This document shows positions 9,078 to 17,448 of a stretch of 21,343 nt of DNA, one piece after another. The stretch covers positions 1 through 21,343 of the forward strand of contig QNFN01000001.1 of the NCBI GenBank assembly GCA_003645555.1, in the 5' to 3' direction. Position 1 is the stretch's first letter. The number at the start of each line of letters is the position of its first letter. Below the pieces are notes generated by a model. It made no database searches, was not told the origin of the DNA, and worked only from the letters and a program-made list of their open reading frames with translations. A program made the translations under genes and the position numbers. This DNA is from Gammaproteobacteria bacterium (GTDB taxonomy: Bacteria > Pseudomonadota > Gammaproteobacteria > QNFN01).

Positions 9078-9086
9078 CGGGTCAGC

Positions 9087-10175
9087 TCAGCTAGCGTCGG
9101 CACGCAGCGCGGTGATCACCGCATCGCCCATTTCTGCGCTACCAACCTGGCGCATGCCGGTCGACATGATGTCACCGGTACGCAGTCCCTGGTCTAGCAC
9201 CACGCTGACCGCCCGGTCGATACGCTCGGCCAACGCCGGTTCGCCGAGCGAGTAGCGCAGCATCATCGCCACCGATAACAGCGTGGCCAGCGGGTTGGCC
9301 ACCCCCTGGCCGGCGATATCCGGGGCCGAGCCGTGAATCGGCTCGTACATGCCGCGGTTCTGCGCATTCAACGATGCCGAGGGCAGCATGCCGATCGAGC
9401 CGGTGAGCATGGCCGCGCAGTCGGAGAGGATGTCACCGAACATGTTGGTGGTAACCATGACGTCGAACTGCTTGGGCGCGCGCACCAGCTGCATGGCGGC
9501 ATTGTCGACGTACATGTGCGACAGCTCGACATCCGGGTAGTCGGCGCTGACCTCGGTCATCACCTCGCGCCACATCTCGGTGCACTCGAGTACGTTGGCC
9601 TTGTCGACCGAGCAGAGCCGTCCGCCGCGCTTTTGCGCAATCTCGAACGCCACCCGGCCGATGCGCTCGACCTCGGAGCTGGTGTAGACCAGCGTGTTGT
9701 AGCCACGGCGCTGGCCGTCGGCCAGTTTTTCGACCCCGCGCGGCTGGCCAAAATAGATGCCGCCGGTCAGCTCGCGCACGATCAGGATATCGAGGCCGGC
9801 GACCACGTCGCTACGCAACGTCGAGGCGTCGGCCAGTTGCGGGTAGAGAATCGCCGGGCGCAGGTTGGCAAACAGCTCGAGCTCGGCACGCAAGCCCAGC
9901 AAACCGCGCTCGGGCCGTACGCTGATGTCGAGCGACTCCCACTTCGGGCCGCCAACGGCACCGAGCAGCACCGAGTCGGCTTCCCGTGCCAGGGTCAGGG
10001 TCGCCTCGGGCAGCGGCGTGCCCGTGGCATCGTAGGCACAACCCCCGACCAGCGCCTCCTCGGTCTCTACGGCGAAACCGAAGTCGTCACGCAGGCAGTC
10101 GAGCAGCTTGCGCGCCTCGACTATGATCTCGACGCCGATGCCGTCGCCGGGCAGGATCGCAATCTTGTGGGTCAT
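9087..10175 (-). CDS. leuB: 3-isopropylmalate dehydrogenase
   Basis: LeuB oxidises and decarboxylates 3-isopropylmalate to 2-oxoisocaproate with NAD+, the third step of leucine synthesis. The 362-residue product starts [14 protein letters not shown], the family N-terminus. It carries the substrate-binding segment with [12 protein letters not shown], the [10 protein letters not shown] motif, and the metal-binding aspartates in NMFGDILSD. The ATG at 10175 has GGAGA about 7 nt upstream; the frame stays open to 10268, but that extension overlaps leuD and is not LeuB-like. It lies 28 nt after the leuD stop, completing a leuC-leuD-leuB operon. leuA is not in the window. Confidence 0.97.
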   Translation of the reverse strand: MTHKIAILPGDGIGVEIIVEARKLLDCLRDDFGFAVETEEALVGGCAYDATGTPLPEATLTLAREADSVLLGAVGGPKWESLDISVRPERGLLGLRAELELFANLRPAILYPQLADASTLRSDVVAGLDILIVRELTGGIYFGQPRGVEKLADGQRRGYNTLVYTSSEVERIGRVAFEIAQKRGGRLCSVDKANVLECTEMWREVMTEVSADYPDVELSHMYVDNAAMQLVRAPKQFDVMVTTNMFGDILSDCAAMLTGSIGMLPSASLNAQNRGMYEPIHGSAPDIAGQGVANPLATLLSVAMMLRYSLGEPALAERIDRAVSVVLDQGLRTGDIMSTGMRQVGSAEMGDAVITALRADAS

Positions 10176-10203
10176 GTCATGGTCTCCGTGATGAGCCGGC
10201 GGC

Positions 10204-10842
10204 TCAGCTGAACAGCCAGGGGTTGGCGTCGCGGTGACGTGCCTCGAAGGCGCGAATGGCATCGACATGCTGCATCGTCAGGCCGATGTCATCGAGCCCC
10301 TCGAGCAGGCAGTGCTTGCGGAAATCGTCGACCTCGAAAGCGATCGTCTCGCCGTCTGGCGTGGTCAGGGTCTGCGCCACCAGGTCGAGGGCCAGCGTGT
10401 AGCCTTCAGTCGCTTCGGTGGCAACAAACAGACGGTCGACGGTGGCCCCGTCGAGCACCACCGGCAGGATTCCGTTCTTGAAGCAGTTGTTGTAGAAAAT
10501 ATCGGCAAAGCTCGGCGCGATAATGACCCGGAAGCCGTAGTCGAGCAGTGCCCACGGGGCGTGCTCACGGCTGGAGCCACAACCGAAGTTGGCGCGTGCC
10601 AACAGCACCGAGGCACCAGCATAGCGCGGCTGGTTGAGCAGGAACGATTCATTCAGCGGCCGGCCACTGCAGTCCATGCCGGGCTCGCCGTGGTCGAGGT
10701 AGCGCCATTCATCGAACAGGAATGGGCCGAAGCCGGTGCGCTCGATCGACTTCAGGAACTGCTTGGGGATGATGGCGTCGGTATCGACGTTGGCACGGTC
10801 CAGTGGAGCCACCACGCCGGTGAAGGTAACCAGTTTATCCAT
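10204..10842 (-). CDS. leuD: 3-isopropylmalate dehydratase small subunit
   Basis: LeuD is the swivel-domain subunit that pairs with LeuC to isomerise 2-isopropylmalate to 3-isopropylmalate. The 212-residue product has the expected N-terminus ([20 protein letters not shown]), the [13 protein letters not shown] loop that contacts substrate, and the segment [17 protein letters not shown]. Length is typical. It begins 21 nt after the leuC stop, with a GGAG-type ribosome site between the genes. LeuC, LeuD and LeuB are all encoded on one strand with short gaps, consistent with one transcript. Confidence 0.98.
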   Translation of the reverse strand: MDKLVTFTGVVAPLDRANVDTDAIIPKQFLKSIERTGFGPFLFDEWRYLDHGEPGMDCSGRPLNESFLLNQPRYAGASVLLARANFGCGSSREHAPWALLDYGFRVIIAPSFADIFYNNCFKNGILPVVLDGATVDRLFVATEATEGYTLALDLVAQTLTTPDGETIAFEVDDFRKHCLLEGLDDIGLTMQHVDAIRAFEARHRDANPWLFS

Positions 10843-10863
10843 TGCTCTCTCCTCCGCTGGCGC

Positions 10864-12267
10864 TCAACGCGCGGTGACGTCGACAAAATGACCGGCCAGG
10901 GCGGCGGCGGCGGCCATTGCCGGGCTGACCAGGTGGGTGCGTCCACCCGGCCCCTGGCGTCCCTCGAAGTTGCGGTTCGAGGTCGAGGCGCAGCGCTCGC
11001 CGGCCTCGAGACGGTCGGCGTTCATCGCCAGGCACATCGAGCAGCCCGGGTCGCGCCACTCGAATCCGGCATCACGGAACACCTGGTCGAGCCCCTCCTT
11101 CTCGGCCTGCACCTTGACCAGGCCGGAGCCGGGCACCACCAGGGCCAGCTTGACGTTGCCGGCCACACGGCCGCCGCGCGCGACCTCGGCGGCGGCCCGC
11201 AGGTCCTCGATGCGGCCGTTGGTGCAGGAGCCGATGAATACCTTGTCGATGACGATTTCACCGATTGGTGTGTTGGCCACGAGGCCCATGTAATCCAGGG
11301 CCCGGCGAATACCATCGGCGCGGGTCGCGTCACCCTCGAGCGCCGGGTCGGGTACCCGGCCATCAATCGGCAGGACCATCTCCGGTGAAGTACCCCAGGT
11401 CACTTGCGGGCGCAGGGAGCCACCGTCAATCTCGATCACGGCATCAAACGTGGCCTCGGCATCACTGTGCAGGTCGCGCCAACTGGCGACGGCCTGGTCC
11501 CAGGTTTCGGCCTGCGGTGCGAACGGCCGCCCCCCAAGATAGTCGATAGTGGTGTCGTCGACGGCGGCCATACCGGCACGGGCGCCGGCCTCGATGGCCA
11601 TGTTGCAGACCGTCATGCGGCCTTCCATGCTCATCGCCCGCATCACCTCGCCACCGAACTCGATGGCATAACCGGTGCCACCGGCGGTGCCGATACGGCC
11701 GATTACCGCCAATACCACGTCCTTCGGTCCGACTCCCGACGGCAGCTGGCCGTCGATCCGTACCAGCATGTTTTTCGACTTCTTCTGGATCAGGCACTGG
11801 GTCGCCAGCACGTGTTCGACCTCGGACGTGCCGATGCCGAAAGCGAGGGCACCAAACGCACCGTGGGTCGCCGTGTGTGAATCGCCACAGACCACGGTCA
11901 TGCCCGGCAACGTCGCCCCCTGCTCGGGACCGATGACGTGGACGACGCCCTGGCGCGGGTCGTCCATGGTGAATTCGGTGATGCCGAACTCGCTGCAGTT
12001 GCGGTCGAGGGTCTCGACCTGCAGCCGCGACACCGGATCGGCGATGCCGGCGGCACGGTCGGTGGTCGGCACGTTGTGGTCGGCCACCGCGAGGACGCTT
12101 TCCGTGCGCCAAGGCGTGCGCCCAGCCAGGCGCAATCCCTCGAAGGCCTGTGGCGAGGTCACCTCATGGACCAGGTGACGATCGATGTAGAGCAGCGCCG
12201 CGCCGCTGTCATCGACACGCACCACGTGGGCATCCCAGAGCTTGTCGTGCAGAGTCCTGGCGGTCAT
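10864..12267 (-). CDS. leuC: 3-isopropylmalate dehydratase large subunit
   Basis: LeuC carries the catalytic [4Fe-4S] cluster of isopropylmalate isomerase. The 467-residue product has the three cluster cysteines at about 348 (GSCTNGR), 409 and 412 (PGCSMC). It also has the aconitase-family segments [14 protein letters not shown] and [19 protein letters not shown] lies about 8 nt before the ATG. It is the first gene of leuCDB and is read away from a LysR-type regulator across a 122-bp AT-rich spacer. LysR-type control of the operon is therefore likely, as in other leuC/LysR divergent pairs. Length and motifs are normal. Confidence 0.98.
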   Translation of the reverse strand: MTARTLHDKLWDAHVVRVDDSGAALLYIDRHLVHEVTSPQAFEGLRLAGRTPWRTESVLAVADHNVPTTDRAAGIADPVSRLQVETLDRNCSEFGITEFTMDDPRQGVVHVIGPEQGATLPGMTVVCGDSHTATHGAFGALAFGIGTSEVEHVLATQCLIQKKSKNMLVRIDGQLPSGVGPKDVVLAVIGRIGTAGGTGYAIEFGGEVMRAMSMEGRMTVCNMAIEAGARAGMAAVDDTTIDYLGGRPFAPQAETWDQAVASWRDLHSDAEATFDAVIEIDGGSLRPQVTWGTSPEMVLPIDGRVPDPALEGDATRADGIRRALDYMGLVANTPIGEIVIDKVFIGSCTNGRIEDLRAAAEVARGGRVAGNVKLALVVPGSGLVKVQAEKEGLDQVFRDAGFEWRDPGCSMCLAMNADRLEAGERCASTSNRNFEGRQGPGGRTHLVSPAMAAAAALAGHFVDVTAR

Positions 12268-12313
12268 CGGCTTATCTCCCGTGGGCAGGTTGCAGAGGAT
12301 ACCGGGGCCCGCA

Positions 12314-12362
12314 TCTATTACACAAATTCATCTTTTTCATACTTTCTATTACAATATGTAAT
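12314..12362. promoter_or_regulatory. LysR-type operator region between leuC and the regulator gene
   Basis: ATTACAATATGTAAT (12348-12362) is a perfect inverted repeat ATTAC/GTAAT with a 5-bp centre and contains the T-N11-A pattern bound by LysR-type regulators. The 9-mer TCTATTACA occurs at 12314-12322 and again at 12345-12353. The two copies are 31 bp apart, about three helical turns, which fits a strong site plus a weaker second site. The spacer is far richer in A and T than the genes around it. Confidence 0.7.
12334..12362 (+). promoter_or_regulatory. Candidate promoter of the LysR gene
   Basis: TTTTCA (12334-12339) and TGTAAT (12357-12362) are spaced by 17 bp, each close to the sigma-70 hexamers. 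The -10 box lies in the right half of the palindrome, so regulator bound there would repress its own gene, the common arrangement for LysR-type regulators. This is inferred from sequence only. Confidence 0.4.
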
Positions 12363-12389
12363 ATCTAATCACTCCACCCGGAGTCGTAC

Positions 12390-13286
12390 ATGAATCTGGC
12401 TCACCTGCAGGCTTTCGCCAGCGTCGCCCAACACGCCTCGTTTTCCACTGCCGCCGAGGCGCTGCATCTGACCCAGCCAGCGGTCAGCAAGCGCATTGTG
12501 GCGCTCGAGCAGTCACTCGACACGCGTCTGTTTGACCGGACCGGGCGCCAAGTGCTGTTGACCGAGGCCGGCCAGGTGTTGCTCGAACACGCCACCCGCG
12601 TCCTCGAGGAACTCGACGCCGCACGCCGACGCATCCACGACCTTTCCGGCAACATCCGTGGCCGACTGATAATCGCCACCTCACACCACGTCGGCCTGCG
12701 CCGCCTGCCACCGGTGCTGCAGGCCTTCAAGCACCGTTTCCCTGAGGTGCGACTCGAGTTGAGATTCCTCGAATCCGAAGAGGCACTCGCCGTCGTCGCC
12801 GCCGGCGACCTCGAACTGGCGGTGGTGACGCTGCCGCAGACCACCCCACCACGCCTGATCGCCAAGCCGTTGTGGCGTGACGAGTTGCAGGTGGTTTGCG
12901 GCCGTGACCACCCGCTCGCCACCGTGGCCGAGCCGTCGCTGGCCGATCTTGCAGCGCACCCGGCGATCCTTCCCGAAGTCGAGACCGTCACCCGGCAGAT
13001 TGTCCAGCAGGCATTCAGCCGGCACGACATCGAGCTCAGTGTGGAGATGTCGACCAACCACCTCGAGACCATCCGCATGATGGTGATCCTCGGCCTCGGC
13101 TGGAGCGTGCTCCCGGCCACCCTGGTCGACACACGACTGTGCATCCTCCCGGTTGCCGGAGTTCCCATGCAGCGCGACCTGGGTGCCGTACGCCAGCATG
13201 GACGCACGCTATCGAATGCCGCCCAGGCCCTGCTCGCAACCCTCGGCGAACACGCCGAGTCGCCGATCGAGGCAGCGATTGTATAA
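12390..13286 (+). CDS. LysR-family transcriptional regulator, probable regulator of leuCDB
   Basis: The 298-residue product has an N-terminal winged helix-turn-helix (about 1-60: FSTAAEALHLTQPAVSKRI, then LFDRTGRQVLLTEAG). An effector-binding domain with two alpha/beta lobes follows (about 90-290). GGAG lies 6 nt before the ATG. It is divergent from leuC with a T-N11-A palindrome between them. A LysR-type gene next to leuC is also known in Pseudomonas. The likely role is to sense a leucine-pathway intermediate (2-isopropylmalate is a reasonable guess) and activate leuCDB while repressing itself. The effector cannot be read from the sequence. I do not assign a gene symbol. Confidence 0.93.
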   Translation: MNLAHLQAFASVAQHASFSTAAEALHLTQPAVSKRIVALEQSLDTRLFDRTGRQVLLTEAGQVLLEHATRVLEELDAARRRIHDLSGNIRGRLIIATSHHVGLRRLPPVLQAFKHRFPEVRLELRFLESEEALAVVAAGDLELAVVTLPQTTPPRLIAKPLWRDELQVVCGRDHPLATVAEPSLADLAAHPAILPEVETVTRQIVQQAFSRHDIELSVEMSTNHLETIRMMVILGLGWSVLPATLVDTRLCILPVAGVPMQRDLGAVRQHGRTLSNAAQALLATLGEHAESPIEAAIV

Positions 13287-13354
13287 ACTGTGGTCAATAG
13301 CTGGCGGCCCCTCCCCCACCGCCCGGGCGACAGCGACCTCCCGAAACCAGATCC

Positions 13355-14788
13355 ATGACGGCTGAACCGACCAATCCCCGCACCGTAGTGCGCAACCGTG
13401 AAGAGCCGCAAAAGGCGGTTCTCGGCAGTGGGCCACTCCGCTCGCTGGGCACGCTGGTCTTCGCTATCGGCGTGGCGATCTTCTGTGCCGAAGTGCTTGT
13501 CATGCTGATCCTGCAGGTGCTGCCTGAGCTGAGTCCGTACACGGAGGCCGTGATCGACTCGGTGCTGCTGATCATCCTGCTGATCCCCGCCTTCTATTAC
13601 CTGATCTATGTGCCGCTGCGTGGCCAGCTCCTGAGACTCGAATCGACCCAGCAGGCACTGACCATCTCCGAGCAGCGCTTCAGCGACGTGGCCGCGCACA
13701 TCGGCGAATGGATCTGGGAGGTCGATGCCGAAGGGTGCTACACCTATGCCAGCCCGATGATCGAGGAGATCATCGGCTACCGCCCCGATGAGGTAGTCGG
13801 CAAATACTTTTTTGACTTCTTCCTGCCCGAGGAGCAGGAGGAGCTGAGGATGGCGGCCTTCCAGGTCTTTTCCGCCAAACAATCATTCAACGGCTTTATC
13901 AACCGCAACCGCCACCGCGACGGCCACACGGTCACGCTCGAGACCAGCGGCCTGCCACTGCTCGACAGCGAGGGTCGGCTGATCGGCTACCGGGGCGCAG
14001 ACCGCGACATCAGCGAACAGGTCATCGCCCAACAGCGGCTGCTTGCGGCTAAAGCCGGGGCCGAGGCCGCCAATCGCGCAAAAAGCACCTTCCTCGCCAA
14101 CATGAGTCACGAACTGCGCACGCCACTCAACGGCACGCTGGGTATGCTCGAACTGCTGGGCGACAGCCCGCTCGATGCGAGCCAGCGCGACCAGATCAGC
14201 ATGGCGCAGGACTCGGCCCAGCGGCTTCTCAAGCTGATCGACCAGCTGCTCGAGTACTCACGCCTGGAAACCAGCCAACTGCCGATCCGCACCCAGACCT
14301 TCGATCCCCACGACCTGGTGGCCACCATCAGCTCAACCATGAGCCCGGCCGCCAAGAACAAGGGGCTGCACTTCGAAGTCAACTGCCACCAGATGATGCC
14401 CCACCGCCTGATCGGTGATCCCGGTCACCTCGGCGCCATCCTCGAACACCTGGTCAACAACGCGATCAAGTTCACTCACCACGGCCATGTACGCATCGAG
14501 GCCGACTACCAGGCCGGCAAGGGCCACGACGGCACGCTGCACCTCAATGTCCTCGACACCGGCATTGGGCTACCCCAGGGCACGCTCGATCACATGTTCA
14601 CCGAGTTCACCCAGGCTGAAGACCACTCGGCGCGCCGCTTCGGCGGGACCGGCCTCGGCCTCGCCCTGTGCCGCCGCCTGGTCGAAGCGATGAACGGACG
14701 CATCGGCGCGGAACGCCGCAGCAGCGGCGGCTCGCTGTTCTGGGTATCGATCCCCCTCGTCCACCCAAGCACCAAGGAAAACCTCTGA
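13355..14788 (+). CDS. Membrane-bound PAS-domain sensor histidine kinase
   Basis: The 477-residue protein has two membrane segments (about 28-53 and 65-86) joined by a very short loop, so it has almost no external sensor. A PAS domain follows (about 105-220, ending GYRGADRDISEQ), then the dimerisation/phosphoacceptor domain with MSHELRTPLNG (His252). The ATPase domain has the N box (NNAIKFT), the G1 box (DTGIG) and the G2 box (GGTGLGLAL). No receiver domain is fused and no response regulator lies in the window, so it is an orphan kinase. The signal is probably cytoplasmic or membrane-related, read through PAS. The start codon has a weak ribosome site. The last codons (KENL, stop) lie in a sequence resembling the end of the adjacent short repeat element. 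Confidence 0.93.
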   Translation: MTAEPTNPRTVVRNREEPQKAVLGSGPLRSLGTLVFAIGVAIFCAEVLVMLILQVLPELSPYTEAVIDSVLLIILLIPAFYYLIYVPLRGQLLRLESTQQALTISEQRFSDVAAHIGEWIWEVDAEGCYTYASPMIEEIIGYRPDEVVGKYFFDFFLPEEQEELRMAAFQVFSAKQSFNGFINRNRHRDGHTVTLETSGLPLLDSEGRLIGYRGADRDISEQVIAQQRLLAAKAGAEAANRAKSTFLANMSHELRTPLNGTLGMLELLGDSPLDASQRDQISMAQDSAQRLLKLIDQLLEYSRLETSQLPIRTQTFDPHDLVATISSTMSPAAKNKGLHFEVNCHQMMPHRLIGDPGHLGAILEHLVNNAIKFTHHGHVRIEADYQAGKGHDGTLHLNVLDTGIGLPQGTLDHMFTEFTQAEDHSARRFGGTGLGLALCRRLVEAMNGRIGAERRSSGGSLFWVSIPLVHPSTKENL

Positions 14789-14806
14789 GCCCGTCATAAA
14801 CGTGAA

Positions 14807-14965
14807 GGAACCTCTGATCAAATCATGAACTCGTATCTGGCGCCCAGAATGTCCAGCTTTTTCGTTGCAAAGCTTCGCAATAGCTAGCTATTACGTGCAT
14901 TTTGCGCCTCAAATCTGAACATTCTGAAGCACAATTTACTTCGTCCAGACTTAATCAGAGGTTCC
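14807..14965. mobile_element. Short non-coding element A with inverted-repeat ends (MITE-like, 159 bp)
   Basis: The ends are a 15-bp terminal inverted repeat with one mismatch: GGAACCTCTGATCAA at 14807-14821 and TTAATCAGAGGTTCC at 14951-14965. The inner halves are also partly complementary around a perfect 14-bp central palindrome AATAGCTAGCTATT (14879-14892), so the whole element could fold into one long imperfect hairpin. There is no coding region. A direct target duplication is not clear; GAA occurs on both sides but is offset by one base on the right. It fits a MITE or large palindromic repeat derived from an insertion sequence, but the parent family cannot be named from here. Confidence 0.6.
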
Positions 14966-14998
14966 CGAAATCCTGCTCCTGGAGATCAGCAGTACTAA

Positions 14999-15137
14999 CA
15001 GGCTGTTGAAATTCGCTCAGATGAGTGCGAGACAAGGAAAAATAGGCCGATAAAGCGCAGTTCACTGCAGTAAATGAGCATTTTGAGGCCCATTTTGACG
15101 TCGGATGGTGCCAGCTGAGTAGAATTTCAACAGCCTG
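14999..15137. mobile_element. Short non-coding element B: MITE with 16-bp TIRs and 4-bp target duplication (139 bp)
   Basis: CAGGCTGTTGAAATTC at 14999-15014 is repeated perfectly in inverted form at 15122-15137. The direct repeat CTAA lies immediately outside both ends (14995-14998 and 15138-15141), as expected for a 4-bp target-site duplication made by a transposase. The 107-bp interior has no credible gene. This is a non-autonomous element that needs a transposase from elsewhere in the genome. Its right end lies about 20 bp past the stop of the MFS gene. Confidence 0.8.
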
Positions 15138-15160
15138 CTAACGACGGTCGGGCTGCCAGC

Positions 15161-16306
15161 TCAAGCACGCAACCAGCGCCAGCAGACCGCCGCTCCAGCC
15201 AGCGCCAGCGCGGAAGCCAAGACAAAAGTCGCGGGCGCCCCCAGCGAAATCCAGGCATAGCCACCGAGCAGACTTCCCAGGGCCCCACCGGCACCGAAGC
15301 TGAGACTGCTGTAGAGCGCCTGACCACGCCCTTGGTGTGGAGCCGGAAAATAGCGGTGAACCAGCTGGATCGCGGCCGCGTGATAGATACCGAACGAGGC
15401 CGCGTGCAGCAACTGCGCCACCAGCAACCAGCCGATCTGGTCAACCAGACCACCGACCAGCAACCAACGCAGTGCCGTCAACAGCAGGCTGACGAACAAC
15501 AACGTACGCGGGCTAAAACGGCGCAGCAGCGGCGCGGCACCCAGGAAGATGCCGATCTCGGCGACCACACCGAGCGCCCAGAGAGCCCCGATCAACTGCT
15601 GCCCGTAACCGGCGTTGTCGAGATGGATGCTGAAAAAGGCGTAGTAGGGCCCATGGCTCGCCTGCATCAACAGGCAGGCCGCGAACAGGGCCGCCACCTC
15701 CGGGCGCGCCAACACCTGGAGCAAGGGTGTCCGCTCAGCGTTGGTAACCGGTGCACCGGCGTCCGGCACGCTCAGACTGACGCCCCAGACCAGTACAAAC
15801 ACGACCACGACAACCCATGGTAGCCAGCCGCGACCGACCTGGTCGAACAACACGCCAAGTGCCAGCACGCTGACGATGAAACCAACCGAGCCCCAGACCC
15901 TGACCAGGCCGTAACGGTGTGGATCGGTGGCGAGGTGGGAGAGTGTCAACGCCTCGAACTGCGGCAATGAAGCGTTCCAGAAGAAGCTGAAGGCGACCAT
16001 CACCAGCGCCAGCCAGGCGTAGCTGCCACTAACGAAAACCCCGGTAAAGCAGACCATGGCGGCGAACGAGGCAACGCGCACGATGCGTATGCGCTGACCA
16101 TGCCGGTCGGCGAGCCAGGCCCAGAGGTTCGGGGCGATGATCTTGGTCGCCAGCAGCAGCGCCATCAACTCGCCGATGGCGGCCGCATCGTGGCCGAGAT
16201 CCTGCAGGTAGAGGCCCCAGAACGGGATCAGGGCCCCGAGGGAAGCGAAGTAGCAGAGATAGAAGCCCGACAACCGCCAGTAAGGCGTGGCGGCCGTGGC
16301 CGACAT
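15161..16306 (-). CDS. MFS transporter (phenylpropionate-permease-like)
   Basis: The 381-residue product is strongly hydrophobic throughout, with about twelve predicted membrane segments. It has an MFS-type loop between segments 2 and 3 (WAWLADRHGQRIR). The N-terminus (YWRLSGFYLCYFASLGALIPF then WGLYLQ) resembles the HcaT / 3-phenylpropionic acid transporter group of the major facilitator family. Members of that group next to housekeeping genes usually have no proven substrate, so I do not assign one. Its ATG lies 3 nt after the aroC stop, so it is the last gene of the prmB-hemN-aroC run. MITE B lies just downstream. Confidence 0.88.
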   Translation of the reverse strand: MSATAATPYWRLSGFYLCYFASLGALIPFWGLYLQDLGHDAAAIGELMALLLATKIIAPNLWAWLADRHGQRIRIVRVASFAAMVCFTGVFVSGSYAWLALVMVAFSFFWNASLPQFEALTLSHLATDPHRYGLVRVWGSVGFIVSVLALGVLFDQVGRGWLPWVVVVVFVLVWGVSLSVPDAGAPVTNAERTPLLQVLARPEVAALFAACLLMQASHGPYYAFFSIHLDNAGYGQQLIGALWALGVVAEIGIFLGAAPLLRRFSPRTLLFVSLLLTALRWLLVGGLVDQIGWLLVAQLLHAASFGIYHAAAIQLVHRYFPAPHQGRGQALYSSLSFGAGGALGSLLGGYAWISLGAPATFVLASALALAGAAVCWRWLRA

Positions 16307-16309
16307 CGG

Positions 16310-17407
16310 TTAGTCGTGTCCGGCGGGAAGTACCGGTGGGGCGGAGACGACATCCCCGTTCTGGCCGCGATGGCGCAGCAGGTGGTCTGCAAGAACAATC
16401 GCCAGCATCGCCTCGGCAATCGGCACGGCGCGGATACCCACACAGGGATCATGACGCCCGGTGGTCACGACCTCGACCGGGTTGCCTTCGTGATCAATGC
16501 TGCGTGCCGGGATTCGCAGGCTCGAGGTCGGCTTCAGCGCCATGCTGGCGCGAATCACCTGGCCACTGGAGATACCACCGAGAATGCCACCGGCCTGGTT
16601 GCCAAGGAAGCCTTCCGGGTCCATCTCGTCGCGGTGCTCGGTGCCCTTCTGCTCGACTGCAGCAAAACCGGCGCCGACCTCGACGCCCTTGGCCGCATTG
16701 ATGCCCATCAGGGCATGGGCGATATCGGCGTCGAGACGGTCGAAAACCGGTTCGCCGAGACCGGGCGGGACGCCGGTCGCTTCGACGTTTACCCGGGCAC
16801 CGATCGAATCACCCGACTTGCGCAGGGCGTCCATGTAGGCCTCGAGTTCGGGCACCTTGGCCGCATCGGGAAAGAAGAACGGATTGGCTGGTACTGCGTC
16901 CCAGTCATGTTCCTCGGCATGGATTGGCCCGAGTTGGGCCAGGTAGCCACGCACCTGGATACCGCAACCGGCCAGGAATGCCTTGGCCACCCCGCCCGCG
17001 GCAACCCGTACCGCGGTCTCGCGGGCTGACGACCGACCGCCACCACGGTAGTCACGCAGGCCATATTTTTGCTGGTAGACGTAGTCGGCGTGGCCTGGGC
17101 GGAAACGGTCGCGCAGGTTCGAGTAGTCCTTCGAACGGGCATCGGTGTTACGGATCAGCAGGCCAATCGGTGCCCCGGTGGTGCGGCCTTCGAACACCCC
17201 GGAGAGAATTTCGACCTGGTCGGCCTCGCGGCGCTGGGTGGTGTGCCGGCTCTGGCCTGGCCGACGCCGGTCCAGGTCCTGCTGCAGGCGCGCCTCGTCG
17301 AGCTCGATTCCCGGCGGACAACCGTCGACGACACCGCCGATTGCCGGGCCGTGGCTCTCACCAAAGTCGGTGACGACGAAGAGCTTACCGATGCTGCTGC
17401 CGGACAT
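16310..17407 (-). CDS. aroC: Chorismate synthase
   Basis: AroC removes phosphate from EPSP to make chorismate, the last shared step to aromatic amino acids, folate and quinones; it needs reduced FMN. The 365-residue product has the family signatures [10 protein letters not shown] (about 16-25), RRRPGQSR (about 47-54), the segment around [20 protein letters not shown] (about 103-122) with [10 protein letters not shown] after it, and GISSGQ plus RHDPC near the C-terminus. It lies 37 nt after hemN, with only a weak AGGAT ribosome site before its ATG. Length and motifs are normal. Confidence 0.98.
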   Translation of the reverse strand: MSGSSIGKLFVVTDFGESHGPAIGGVVDGCPPGIELDEARLQQDLDRRRPGQSRHTTQRREADQVEILSGVFEGRTTGAPIGLLIRNTDARSKDYSNLRDRFRPGHADYVYQQKYGLRDYRGGGRSSARETAVRVAAGGVAKAFLAGCGIQVRGYLAQLGPIHAEEHDWDAVPANPFFFPDAAKVPELEAYMDALRKSGDSIGARVNVEATGVPPGLGEPVFDRLDADIAHALMGINAAKGVEVGAGFAAVEQKGTEHRDEMDPEGFLGNQAGGILGGISSGQVIRASMALKPTSSLRIPARSIDHEGNPVEVVTTGRHDPCVGIRAVPIAEAMLAIVLADHLLRHRGQNGDVVSAPPVLPAGHD

Positions 17408-17422
17408 GGTTTCTATTCTATC

Positions 17423-17448
17423 CTGATCCGTCCCGAGGACAGGGTCAG
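17423..17448. other. Imperfect hairpin at the hemN stop / hemN-aroC gap
   Basis: CTGATCC-GTCC and GGAC-A-GGGTCAG can pair (one bulge, one G-T pair, CGA loop), overlapping the hemN stop codon. No T-tract follows on the minus strand, so it is not a standard terminator. It may affect mRNA processing or be chance. Confidence 0.3.

Noticed and set aside
10176..10268. Upstream extension of leuB
   Set aside because: It overlaps the leuD end, and the family N-terminus begins at the ATG at 10175, which has GGAGA upstream.
12401..13882. Long minus-strand open frame (about 493 codons) opposite the LysR and kinase genes
   Set aside because: It is antisense to two genes with clear conserved domains on the plus strand; its translation is Arg/Ser-rich with no recognisable domain, typical of shadow frames in GC-rich DNA.
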